A stretch of DNA of 64,000 bases from Papilionanthe hookeriana x Papilionanthe teres (taxonomy: Eukaryota; Streptophyta; Magnoliopsida; Asparagales; Orchidaceae). This document shows positions 24,501 to 35,690 of the stretch, one piece after another. Where the stretch lies: the NCBI GenBank assembly GCA_022702705.1, contig CM040427.1, forward strand, positions 21,920,661-21,984,660, read 5' to 3'. The position numbers and the translations under genes were made by a program. The notes below the pieces were generated by a model. That model was given only the letters and a program-made list of their open reading frames with translations, ran no database searches and was not told the origin of the DNA. Positions within the stretch are counted from its first letter, which is position 1; the number at the start of each line of letters is the position of its first letter.

Positions 24501-25911
24501 TAATTTACTTACCTGCACCGTACTTTACTTCTCTTGCATGTTAAACAACAATGCCACCCTGCATGAAAACTGAAACTTTTAGGATAGCCACAAAACTGAA
24601 ACCCAAAACCAAATTAAAAATCAACACAAGATAAAATTCACCGCCACAACATTCAAAAGATAAAACAACTCAAAATTTAATCACAAACAGAACAACAAAA
24701 CTACAACTACAACTAAATTAAAATGTCTTGTTGGATGATCGGGAATCCCTCGGATGATGTAACCCACGTGTTGCTAATGAGATTTCCCACGGTCTAAATG
24801 AAAGTATGGAACTCATTCAGTTGAGTTCAGCAAATTCATTTGGACTAAGTGAATCCGATGAAAATAGCGGTGTCGGGATGACAGAACCGTGTGATCTTAA
24901 TTGGTTCTACTTAATCAACTTTAAGATTTGTTTTAATTAAAATACTAAGCCATCTCAATTCTCAACACTTCTAAACCAAAAAACTTCTCTCATCTCTTGA
25001 TTGTCACCTTCTAAAACTAAACCTCTGTAACAACGAGGAACTTGGAGCACAGTGGGCAGCACGGCCATCGTCATCAGCAAAACTTGGGTCTACATCAGCA
25101 AAACCTTTCTTAGAATTAAATAACAAAGTCATAGGATTTCGAGGTAGTTTGCCTAATGCAACATAAATTCTCAACTTTTCGTTAGGCATTTGCATAATCA
25201 TGTTATGCAAATTAAGCCCTAATCGGTCTTAGGACTCCGAGGTAGTCATTTGGTACAACATAAACCCTCACATCTTCGAGGCTATTTGTATGATTATGTC
25301 ATATAAATATAAGTCCTAATAAATTAAAATTGGCAGGATTATAACATTAAATAAACTCTCAAATTGAAGCCAAGCAATAGGATAGTCGGGAAGTCACCGA
25401 AGTTCACTTCAGGTCCGTGACATCCCCTACTTCTCTTCCTTTGGACTCCTAAAATAAACTGTTCCAAATTTGATCCACTCTCTTTTGAAATTTCCAAAAT
25501 TCAATCCTTTGAAACCTTAAAGTTTCAAATTCTTGAAAAAAAAACCACTGATCTTTATCGAGAGTTTTCTTAAGTGATTCCCGTCACTTAGGATGTAATT
25601 AAGTATAGGGGCTTGCCCTAATAGGGAACTTTAAGAACCCAGGTAATATAAACCCTGCTTAATTTTTTTATATTAAGAAGGGGAACTTATCGGCTTTTAA
25701 AATTGGATCGCAGACCAAACGGGTGTCACAAATCTTCTAGTTTATTTAATCGAGCCCCATTATCAAGCAGTGTGTGTTTTCCTCGGGATAGATACACGGT
25801 TTGTGATGCGGTGCTCGTTTATATAAACTATTTGGGATGTGAGATCGGCTTGATTTCATATCTTAAAATTTTTAAACTTAAAATTATTTTCAAAAATCAA
25901 ATGCTACTTTT

Positions 25912-25914
<3 letters not shown>

Positions 25915-25970
<56 letters not shown>
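25915..25970. repeat. (AT)n microsatellite
   Basis: 28 AT units in the giant LTR, about 92 bp from its end, at the place equivalent to 1093-1138. Confidence 0.95.
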
Positions 25971-25973
<3 letters not shown>

Positions 25974-26062
25974 AATTGAATTTAAAAATCTAAAATTCAC
26001 CGACAATTTCTGTAGGCGACCCCTTTTCAAAATACAACACATAACCTAAAAATATGCCGACA

Positions 26063-26067
26063 CACCC
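26063..26067. other. Junction CACCC where the large element entered an Athila-type protease gene
   Basis: Minus-strand translation up to this edge reads SLCDLG, the start of the retropepsin-like motif DLGAS of Athila-type elements, and is cut there by the LTR end. CACCC is the expected right target duplication. Its partner would lie beyond the left end of the large element, outside the window. Confidence 0.6.
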
Positions 26068-27941
26068 AAATCACATAAAGATTTTCCTTAGAATCTTTCT
26101 CCTATTGCACATGGAATTGTGAAACTACCAAGATTTTTAAGTTTTTCAGGAAGCATTTTCTGAATTATCGCATTGCACTCCTCACTAAGTGCAACAGTGT
26201 CATTTTCCTCAAACTTCCTCATTTTATTAAGAATATTGTTCATAAATTTTGCATAGCTTGGCATTTGTTCTAGGGCTTCAGCAAATGGAATATTCATGGT
26301 AAGCTTCTTTAATATCTCCAAGAATTTTGAAAATTGTTCATCCAACTTTTGTTGACGAAGTCTCTGAGGAAATGGAGGTGGTGGTTTTTCTAAATCAACC
26401 TTAGGTGGAGAAATAGGTCTTTCAAAACCTTTTGGAGTGTCCTCTTTAGGTCTTTCAATCTCTTCTTTCTCTACTTCAGTTTCTTTTTGAACTCTACCTT
26501 CCAATTCTTTTTCACTTCTCAGTTGAATTGCTTTTACTTGTTCTTTATTCTTTTCTCTTGGATTCACTTCAGTATTATTTGGAAGTATTCATTGGGATCT
26601 ATTAATTAAGGCATTTGCAATTTGTCCCAATTGATTTTCAATATTTCTGATGGTTGCTCCTTGAATTTGTAATTTATTTCCCATACGTGATATTACTTCT
26701 TCAATAGACAACATCTTCTCCTTTAATTGTAAAGCATTGTTATAATTAGAAGCATAAGTTAATCTATTATTATTATTACCTTGGTTGTTCCAATTCCCCA
26801 ATGGGTTTACTTGGTGGTTCCCCCATTGTTGATTAACACCACCCTAATTATTGTTATTCTAGTTAAAATTTGGATGATTCTTCCAACCTGGGTTATAATA
26901 ATTGGAATATGGGTTGTTAGGTTTGATTATAACATTCACAATTTCTGATGAAGAATAAGAATCAACCATATGGCCTAATGAATTTTCTTCAATCATGAGA
27001 TTTTACTGAGAAAAATTCATCCTAAATTGGTCTATCTTCCTTGATACAACAACAACTTGATTTGCTAACATTGTAAAAGCATCATTTTTATAAAAACTAG
27101 CTACCTTTTTAGGATTTAACCTTTCAGAAGGCCATTGAAAATTATTAGTAGCCATTTCTTCAATTAAAGCATAAGCATCAGAAAATAGTTTAGACATTAA
27201 TGATCCACCAGCAGCAGCATTGATGATTGATCTAAGAGATCCAACTAATCTATTATAAAAAGTTTGAATTATTAGCCAATCTGGTATTGCATGATGGGGA
27301 CATTTCCTGAGGATATCTTTAAATCTTTCTCATGCTTCATATATTGATTCCCTTTCAAACTGAAAAAAAGATGTTATATCATTTCTTAACTTAGCAGTCT
27401 TACATGGTAGAAAATATTTAGCAAGTAATTTTTGTGACAGTTCACCCCAAGTTCTTATTGATCCAGGTGGAAACGAATGTAACCATATTTTAGCTTTATC
27501 CCTTAGTGAGAAAGGAAAAATTCTAAGTATAATAGCATCATCTGAAACACCATCATATTTAAAAGTAGCACTCAACTCTTGAAAATTTGCAAGATGCAAA
27601 TTAGGATCTTCAATTGTTGCTCCCACAAACTGATTATTAGACACCATTTGGATAATAGCAAGTTTAAGCTCAAAAGAATTAGTAGCTACAGCAGGGATTT
27701 GAATACTACCACGAAGTTTATCTACTGAAGAGTTAACATAATCTCTTAAAGGTCTTAATTCTTGATGGATGCCTACATTTTGATTTTGATGATTTGCCAT
27801 TTCTTGAATATTTTTATCATTTTCTGTATTTTTAATTTTTTTAATTTTTCTGATAGTTCTTTCTAATTCAGAATCGTAAGGCACAAGTCCCTCAGAACCT
27901 GAACTACGCATACAACAATAAAACAAAACAAAACACAACAC
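26068..27941 (-). pseudogene. gag: Athila-type gag and start of protease, interrupted by in-frame stops
   Basis: One reading frame runs from 27941 down to the LTR junction without a frameshift. It includes the gag core (LANFQELSATFKYDGVSDDA, then FPFSLRDKAKIWLHSFPPGS and TWGELSQKLLAKYFLPCKTA), then CPHHAIPDWLIIQTFYNRL. Further on come YNPGWKNHPNFN and a coiled region before NQLGQIANALINR, followed by a charged linker with PPPPFPQRLRQQKLDEQFSK. It ends in LKNLGSFTIPCAIG...SLCDLG, the entry to the aspartic protease. In-frame stops lie at 27330, 27003, two near 26850-26875, at 26589 and at 26088. Several stand where the family has Trp, Gln or Gly. Gag forms the particle that packages element RNA. 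The motif order is that of the Athila lineage of Ty3/gypsy. The rest of pol is missing, because the large element entered at the DLG codons. Confidence 0.85.
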
Positions 27942-28011
27942 ACTAACAAAAATAAAGAAAAGTAAAAATTTAAAATTTCTTAATTCTCTTTAAAATGCAA
28001 TTTAATTATTT

Positions 28012-28029
28012 TCCCCGACAACGGTGTCA
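28012..28029 (-). other. Primer binding site, tRNA-Asp type
   Basis: On the minus strand the site reads TGACACCGTTGTCGGGGA. This is two changes from TGGCACCGTTGCCGGGGA at 48812-48829 and close to the tRNA-Asp-complementary site used by many Athila-type elements. It stands between the LTR end (CA at 28036-28037) and gag, as expected. Confidence 0.8.
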
Positions 28030-28035
28030 AAAACC

Positions 28036-28581
28036 TGATCCCCGATAAATATATGTGCGCCAAAAAACTTGGTCCCGCACCGATATATATATGTGCTGAT
28101 AATTTAGATATGAAAATTATGATTTTATAATATGGGATACTACGCAAGTATATGTATCATTTATCAAGTAATATAGGACTTTCTGATTAAGTCTCGAGAT
28201 ATCGAAACCACAGGGAAAATATGAAAATCTTTAAAGGAATCAGAAAATTATCTTTTTACTTTTTTTTAATGGCTTTTGAAAGTATGTCTTGATTTTGAAA
28301 AGTTTTGAAAGTTGATTTGTCTTTTGAAATTTCTTTAATAAAATGTTAAGCAAGAAATTAAAATTATAATAACTGATAACACTGTATGTAAAACACTATT
28401 AACTAGAATATCTTTTTCTTTCCTTTTACGAAGTAGTAATAATTATTAAAGTATTATTGTGGAAGTATTTAAATGTGTTGTGACAGATAGAAGTAAATGT
28501 GTTCTTTACCCTTACTTGGTTCTATAAAGAACATAGGTTAATTTGATATTTTTATCATTTTGAACATGGTTAGGCGGGGAA
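28036..28581 (-). mobile_element. Partial 5' LTR of the Athila-type element
   Basis: The LTR ends in GGGGATCA next to the primer binding site and is homologous, in opposite orientation, to 32640-33208. Shared words include the stretch around ACTACGCAAGTATA and TACCCTTACTTGGTTCTATA. Its upstream part is replaced at 28582 by a truncated giant LTR. Confidence 0.75.
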
Positions 28582-31500
28582 GGACCCTAAAGGTCGCTGG
28601 AGAATTGATTTCAAGTCAATTTGATCTATGGTTAACTCTAATTAATTAGAGATCTATTTTGGGGATTTAAGCCAATTGTGGTTAATCTGGGGAATTAACT
28701 CAAATCTTATTTTTCCTGTGTTCTTTTGGTCATAAGGAACATCACCAAATTTTCCTAGAATTTATTTCACAACATGCTAATTTTTGGAATTAAAATACTT
28801 AAAATAAGAACATGCATTTGAAAAATCGATAACTTTTCATAGCGATGGCCTTCGACTTCGAAAAATTCGTGGAATGTTCCCAAATCTCGAGGCTTCAAAA
28901 AGCCCTATGGTCTCATGCCATGGTGAATTGTATGAATGCATGGAGAATTAAATGTATGCAGAGAGTAAATAAATTATTAAAAATAAAATACTTAAATTTA
29001 AATTAAATGTGGATTTCTTTTCCACATTATTCTCCTCTCGTTCAATGGTGCGTTATGTATTTTTCTTTTATTTTTCCGATTTTTCTACACAAAGTTATGA
29101 ATTTTCCAAGTTTGGTGAATTAAATAAATAGAAAATACCCCTAATTTTCTACTTATCCATCGCCGGCACCGCCGCATCCTTAGCCTCTCCGGCTTGCGTA
29201 CGTGTCGCGCGTGATCGGGGCGCCGCCATCCGAGTCGTCCCGGGACCCGTTAGCTCACGTAAGCCGTTCTCTCGGGTCCCACGCAATTCGATCCGTCCGC
29301 CGCATACACGCGCGATCCAACGGCCTCCCCGGGTCATCGTCTACGACCGGTGTGCACCCGTGACCGTCAACCCTCTAACCCTACTCACTCGATTCTCAAT
29401 GGATTTTCGCGTTCTTACGTTTCCCACATTCGCTTCCTCAAGAGACGAACACATCCATACCGTAAACATGCATCAAATTTACTCAAATGAAATGGAGAAT
29501 CTCTCGTAAGCTCGGGAAGAAGAATGAGTTCATACCTTTGTTCTGTAGAAGTGTAGCTTCGATCTCGAGAGCTGTTGCACCTTCCGACCGGATCCTAAGC
29601 TCCTGCGATGAAGTCTCCCCGAATCCCAAGGAATCGTCTGTCGGACTTCGACCACAACATCACAAAGCTCGGGAGTCCGGAGCAACCGGGTGGCCTCGGA
29701 GATGGGGCTTCATCGTGACACCTTCCCTTGGTCCGGGTGAAGGTGTAGAGACAATCAATTTGGGGATTGGCTCACTCCATGAGGAGGTCTCGGTTTCGGG
29801 CTCGATTCTAAAACTCTGAAATCGAGCTCACAGAGAAGAAATGGCAATGGGATCTCACCGGGGATCAAGTGCTCCGTGTATGAGGAGGGGTCTCGAACAA
29901 TTTTGCGCAGTTTTGGCAAGGTTTTGCAACTCTCCCTCTCATGGCCGTGAGGGGGTGGTGTTTAAATTAGGCATGGCCGGGGAGGCCCTGTGGGGAGTTA
30001 GTAATTGGGATCGGGCCTGCTCGTGAGGAGAAGAACAGCCATGGTGACCACTAGGCATGTGGGCAGCTCAGCAAGGAGAATTTCAATGTTGGCTCACCCC
30101 AAGGTCTCGGCATGGCGTTTTCCGGCGACTGGGTGGCCGGCCGGCCAGCATGGGTCACCCTCAAGGTCAGGGCGCGGGCCGGGACGGAGGCTTCAGGTAC
30201 CACTGGGGCACATCGTCATGTGTAAAGTTGGCTCAATCAAAGTGGAATGGGAAAGGGCTAGTTTTGGGTCTAAATGGGTCAACCCTTGGTTTTGGGTTAG
30301 GTTCACCCTCCAAGGCCAATTTGGGCTGAAAGTCACTTGACTGACAGCGGGGCCGAAGTCACAATCCAAGTACACAATTAAGCTTAAGCAAGAGTTAGGG
30401 AGACATGGGAGTGGTTAATTACTCTTAAGAGAATCATTAAAGGGTCCCCTCCTCTTGCCATTTTGGGTATGGTGAAGTGTCCAAGGCTTTCATGGCTCAC
30501 ATGTGGCTCATGCAATGGCTTCATGGCTCACCTCGTCTCTGGGAAAGCCTGGGTCACTCTCATGAAAATGGATTTTAGGAATATTTTGGTATTTTTGGGC
30601 AATTTGGCATGGTGCTTGATTTAGATTTATTCGATGATGGAATTGAAACTTAGGAATGATTTTCATCAAATGGATGACAAATGAAAATGTCATATGGGCT
30701 TTAGAATCAATTTCGGCTCAATAAATGGCTTTAGATGGGCTTTTAAATGGTTTAGGAAAGTGGGGCTTTTTAATTTTAAAATGGATTTTTGGGATGAAAT
30801 TTTGGTAAAGGCTTCGTCAAATAATTGCTTCGAGTTTGGTTTATGGATGCTTCATGAGTGGTTTGAAACAAATTCGAGGTGATTCCGTTCGAATTGCTGA
30901 TATGCTTTTGCAAAGAGGCTAAAGTGGGCCAAAATGGGCTACCATGGGCCAAAGTTGGGCTAGAGCTGGTTGATGTGAAATTAATGTCGGGAAATGTTTT
31001 TGGGAGTGTTTCAAAGAGGTTTCTGCTTTGGTTGGGTTTTGATTTTGGGTTTCGGCTCATTTGCTAGGTTTAGGTTTAGGTCAAATTGGGCTTTTTTATT
31101 TTCAAGTTGAATTCGAGTGGGCTCAAGTCTAAATTTTGAGCAAATCATGTTAGTGTTTTGTTCATGGGGATGTTAAGGAAGGTTTGGAAAAGATTTGGGG
31201 TTAATGGGAAGTTGAATCGCGAGTCAAGTTAGGCTCGGGTCACAGTCCAAATCGCTTTAAGGCCAAAAGTGGAAATTGACCCAAATTTCAATCAAATTAA
31301 GCTTGGCTTTGGTCTAGATTGGTGTTCTCAGATGTCAATTCTATTAGAATTGAATTGGACCAGAATTTGGGTCAATTGCAGGCTCGTCTTCGACATTTAG
31401 TTTACTTTCAGTTAAAATTTGGCCAAAATTGGGGGTTTTGACAAAAGTGGGGTAAATTGACAAAATTGGCCCATGGTGTAGTTGAACAAAATGAAATTGG

Positions 31501-32297
31501 GAATATTTGGGATTTTCTGGAATTTTCTGGGAATTTTCTGAATTTTTGGATTTTTGGGTCAAAAGGGGTATTTTGGGTATTTGGAAGGTATTGGGAGGGT
31601 ATTGGAATTTTTGATATTTTTGGATATGGATGATCAGTTTGAGTGATGTGGGAATGTTTGGGATTGATTTTGGAGAATTTTGGGTAATTTGGAAACTTTT
31701 TGAGAATGTGCTGTCCGTGCTTGCAGTCAAGGTGTCGGGTCCCGTGGGGTCAAAAATTGAAAATTTGGAAAATCAAGATTGGGTGGATGTAAGTGAAATG
31801 AAATCATTTTTGCTGAGCCATGAAGCCATATCAAGCCCACATGAGCCATGGAAGGACTCATTCAGGCATTCACCATGTTGTTCCTAACCCTCTTACCGTG
31901 GCTTGGTGTTGGCGACCATCCACGCGAATCACCTACATGAGTCGTAAAGGTTGGGTAAGGGTGTGTTTTAGGAGGTGTGTGAAAGTGTAGTGCATAGGTG
32001 TAGTGTATGTGTAAGTCGCCCCCTTTACCAGACCAGCCACCTGTGTAAGGGCCCTAAGGCCAAAGAGTCCCATATGAACTCATCCTTTAAACTTCCACAT
32101 CTTGAGCTTCAACCCTCTAGGTGATTGGGGGTCTATAGTCAAGTTTGTGGAGTTTGCAGGAGTTAAGAAGTGGTTTTGAATTTCTAAAAGGTGGGTCCCA
32201 ATTCTAGTCCTCTAAGATAGTCAAAGGAAAGTCTAAGGCTAGATCCTAAGTACTAAAGAGTAGTTATTATGTTAATTTACTCAAAATGAGGTCAACA
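28582..32297 (-). mobile_element. Truncated giant LTR (3716 bp)
   Basis: This copy is homologous to 8625-12373 and ends in the intact terminus GAGGTCAACA at 32297. The other half of the LTR (about 3.6 kb) is missing and replaced by Athila LTR at 28581. It holds the GC-rich patch (29155-29370), the leader with a splice donor at 29534-29535, and the TATA-like box (TAATTTAAA, about 29961-29969). The copy is nearly identical to 5067-12373 over long blocks, but these are interrupted by short, dense clusters of change. The sequence next to the intact end is AATGT. With the far end gone, no target duplication can be checked. Confidence 0.85.
29534..29969 (-). promoter_or_regulatory. Predicted LTR promoter and leader in the truncated copy
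   Basis: The minus strand has TAATTTAAA at about 29961-29969 and, 426 nt on, AAAG/GTATGA with the donor GT at 29534-29535. The box has one extra base compared with the other copies. Confidence 0.4.
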
Positions 32298-33208
32298 AAT
32301 GTATAAGTGTGTTTAAAGTTGAAGAAGTTGTGAAGATTGATTTATAAACTTTATTAACTTCTCTTAATTTGGCCTGTTAAGATGTAAACTTTGTGGTGAG
32401 ATTATGTAAGATCCAATGCGGCATTGTCTCATAAAAGCTAAAATCACATGCAATTATAATAGTGAAAATTGTAGTTCATATAATTGAATGCAATATATTA
32501 GAAGTTTTAAAAGGAGTAAAATTAGAGAATTTTTAGTGTGACTGTGCTAAAAGCACCTAATTTGGTTTGAAGTTTTAAATTTTGTTATGAGAAGTTAGCC
32601 CCCGGATGGAGGGAAATGAGGGAACTCTGGAGCGAATGTATGGTATCTTCCCCGCTCTGACCCTATGTTCAAAATGATAAAATTTCAAATTAACCAACGT
32701 TCTTTATAGAACCAAGTAAGGGTAAAGAATACATTTACTTCTATTTATCAAAGCAAATTTAAATACTTCCACAACAATACTTTCATAATTATTACTACTT
32801 TATAAAGGAATGAAAAAGATATTCTAGTTAATAGTGTTTTTCATACCGTATTTACGTTTATTAATATTTTAATTTCCTCGTTCTGACATTTACAAGAAAA
32901 TTTAAAGAGGAAATCAACTATCAAACTTTTCAAAATCAAAACATACTTTCAAAAGCCTATTAAAAAAGTAAAAAGATAATTTTCTTATTTCTTTAAAGAT
33001 TTTTCACTTTCCCCGTGATTCGATATCTTGGAACTTAATCGAAAGTCCTATATTACTTGATAAACGATACATATACTTGCCTAGTATCCACATTATAAAT
33101 CATAATTTTCATATCAAAAAATCATAAGCATATATATCGTGCGAAGAAAATTTTTGTCATCGTCACAATTTTCATATCATAATTATAAGTATAAATATCG
33201 AAGGATCA
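32298..33208 (+). mobile_element. Athila-type LTR fragment, inverted relative to 28036-28581
   Basis: From about 32640 to the terminal GGATCA at 33208 this matches the reverse complement of the LTR at 28036-28581. The first 340 bp have no partner in the window and are taken as the upstream part of the same LTR. After the LTR end, GGGTTTTTGAC follows and then the match stops, so only the first bases of a primer binding site remain. Confidence 0.65.
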
Positions 33209-33439
33209 AGGGTTTTTGACTTCGGAAGACCCTAATTCACTAATCACAAACCCTTAGCTAGTGGGTGGATTATAACACAATATTTGAACAAAAAGATTGA
33301 GCTCACCCAATTTAACATTATTAAATATACAAATCTACCCATGCAATCTAAAGGGTTTCGAGAAGTGAACTAAAGATTAATCCAAGTTTGTTTTAATTGG
33401 GTTGTAAAAGAAAATATAACTAATTACAAATACTTTTAA
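33209..33439. other. Unassigned AT-rich spacer
   Basis: No gene and no clear match to another part of the window. It may be diverged giant-LTR sequence belonging to the copy that is recognisable from about 33440. Confidence 0.3.
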
Positions 33440-35346
33440 AACACTAAGAAATAGCCCAACTTTGAACTTCAATTTGCCAAGTTCCTTCGTTAATCAATTT
33501 ACCCTTAAGGGCCTTCTACTCACAAAACATCAAGTGATAATTACCGCACTCATGTGATAATTAAAACATCGAGGTTCATTAAGTAATATGTTAACATACC
33601 TATTAAACTTAAATTTAATGATGGATGAATGATTTAGCAATATAAAAAATTCGTTAGAACTTAAGATTTTCCAAAAGATCTTAAAAGAGGTATAGGGTTT
33701 ATGCCCCACATCGCTTGGCGTCTTTTCGGATATCTCGTGAGGACATACGAACCCATTATGTATTCGTCGTAGCATCATCTCTAAATCCAATCAAATAGAA
33801 CCCACCAAATTATGACTAGGAGCCAGTAAGATCATCCCAAACCTTTCCTGCATTCCTTTTCTACAAATTATTCAAATTCTCCCCGAAAACTATATATATA
33901 TATTGCAAAATTTAAACTTTCTCGCCGAATGCACGAGAAGACCACAAGTACGCATTTACATTTTTTTTTATTTTTATTTTACTATACTACATTTCTTTAC
34001 GAAATTTACTTGCAAAACTCAAAACAAATTTGAAAGGTAAACCAAAACTAAAATTGAAATTGACATTCAAAACAAACTCAATACAAAACAAAACTCTTTC
34101 ATAAAACTAAAAAACATTTAATAAGCAAAACACAATTAGACTAAAATTAATTTAGACTCTTTTCGATAATCGGAATCCCTCGATGAGGCAACCTATTGCT
34201 GCTAACAAGATTTCCTCAATCTGATAAATTTAAAAATTCATTTGGTCTAAGTGAATGTGAAGAAAATAGTGGTGCCGTAATGAGGGAACCGTGAAAACTT
34301 AATCCGTATAACTTAATCAACTTAAACTTCCCCATAAGATAATGAAACAACAATCACAACAACAAAACTTGCCATATACACCTTGAACCTCTCGAAACTT
34401 CTTTGAACCTCTTGAACTTTACACTTCAAACTTGAACCCTTATAACGAGTGCTCTTGGAGTGCAATTACTCCGTAAGACGACGAGACATGTAAAAGAACA
34501 TCTTTAAGAGTAAATAAGTCTACATAAGCAAAACAAAATCTTCAACAGCAAATCCTTCATTAAAAATAAACAACAAGCTATAGGACTTCGAGGTCGTCTA
34601 CATAGTACGACATAAATCCTCAAATGATCTTTTAAGCTATCGTACAACCTTGTGGTACAATATAAGTCCTAACTCATTTTAAGATTCCGAGGTTTTCGTC
34701 CGATATGACGTAAATCTTTCTATCTTCCTTTTGTGATATTTGTATGATTGGTATCATAGAAATGTATGCCCAAAAAAAATAAAATTTTTAGAATGAAACA
34801 TTAATTAATTTCTCCTCAAGTTGAAGCCAAACCATATGATAGTCTAGAAGCCCACCGAGGTTCACCTCAGATCCGCGACATCCCATAACTTTGCTCCTTT
34901 GGATTTTCAAAATAACTTTTCTCATTTGCATCTTTCAGATTTGATATTTCATGTATCCAACATTAAAAATTCTAAACCTTTTGAGTTCATGAAGAAAATA
35001 TTTCCTTATCTAAATTAACTATAAGGGATCGCCCTTATCGGAAACTTTAAGAACCCAAGTAATATAAACCCTATTTAAATTTTCATATCGATAGAAGAAC
35101 TCATTACGGTAAACATAAATAGTTTTGCAGATCAAACAACGCAGGTCATAGGTTCTTTAGTTTATTTAATTGAGCCTCGTCATCAAGTAATGTGTTTAGT
35201 TCTCGTGGTAGATACATAACTTGCAATGTTGCACTCTTTTTATTTATACTTATCATAAGTATTAGAGATCAGTTTAAATTCATATTTTTAATATAAATTG
35301 TTACTTTCCAAAATTACACACACACACACTCACACACACACACACA

Positions 35347-35425
<79 letters not shown>

Positions 35426-35490
35426 TTAAGTCTATTTTAAAGCGGGCGATAAGATTCATCCAACAGCCGACAATTTCTATTTTGGTAACC
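33440..35490 (+). mobile_element. Truncated giant LTR, about 2 kb of its 3' part
   Basis: This copy aligns in order with 24000-26020, through the CAAGTGA block at 33528, GATAATCGGAATCCCTCGA at 34163, the leader-like block around 35030, and a long TA tract. It stops at CCGACAATTTCTATTTTGG, about 45 bp short of the terminal GCCGACA. Both ends are truncated and no target duplication is present. It is more diverged than the other copies. Confidence 0.65.
35316..35421. repeat. Compound (CA)n(TA)n microsatellite
   Basis: A CA tract with one interruption (35316-35348) runs through GAGA into more than 35 TA units (35351-35421). It stands at the same LTR position as the tracts at 1093 and 25915. Confidence 0.93.
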
Positions 35491-35690
35491 GAGTATGCAT
35501 TCTAACAACAATTTGGGTTGTTACCCACTTAGAAGGTCATTAGAACCTATTGGTTTCTTCAATTATATTAACTCATGCTTCCCGCAGGATGTTGACATTA
35601 CACGTCTCTAAGTTCTAGTGTTTATAATGTAGACTAGTGTAGCCTACAAAACCATTGTAAAATATTCTCTCCCGATTGATCAGTCAACCG
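35491..35690. other. Unique spacer between two giant LTRs
   Basis: Ordinary sequence with no recognisable gene. Its last five bases, AACCG (35686-35690), are the left target duplication of the next element. Confidence 0.4.
35686..35690. repeat. Target-site duplication AACCG, left copy (partner 42800-42804)
   Basis: This is an exact 5-bp match to the bases following the element at 42800-42804. Confidence 0.92.

Larger units (their letters stand above)
18888..26062 (+). mobile_element. Giant LTR attached to internal sequence (7175 bp), probable 3' LTR
   Basis: The LTR runs from TGTTGACCTCATTTTTGGTGAGGTC to CCTAAAAATATGCCGACA and is the reverse complement of the copies at 5067 and 35691. It differs from those solo copies in lacking matching 5-bp flanks. 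The right side joins an Athila-type protease gene and the left side joins repeat-bearing internal sequence. With the preferred orientation it is the 3' LTR of the element that also carries the ALKBH-like frame. In order it has a terminal hairpin, a C/A-rich U3 of about 2.2 kb, a TATA-like box at 21079, a leader to 21509, a GC-rich patch (about 21690-21890), AT-rich sequence, and a (AT)n tract near its end. A 116-codon open frame at 21216-21566 in the leader is only partly matched in another copy and is not called. Confidence 0.8.

Noticed and set aside
18883..26067. The LTR at 18888-26062 as another solo LTR
   Set aside because: The flanking five bases are CCATT and CACCC, which do not match, unlike the three solo copies. 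It is better read as part of a longer element.
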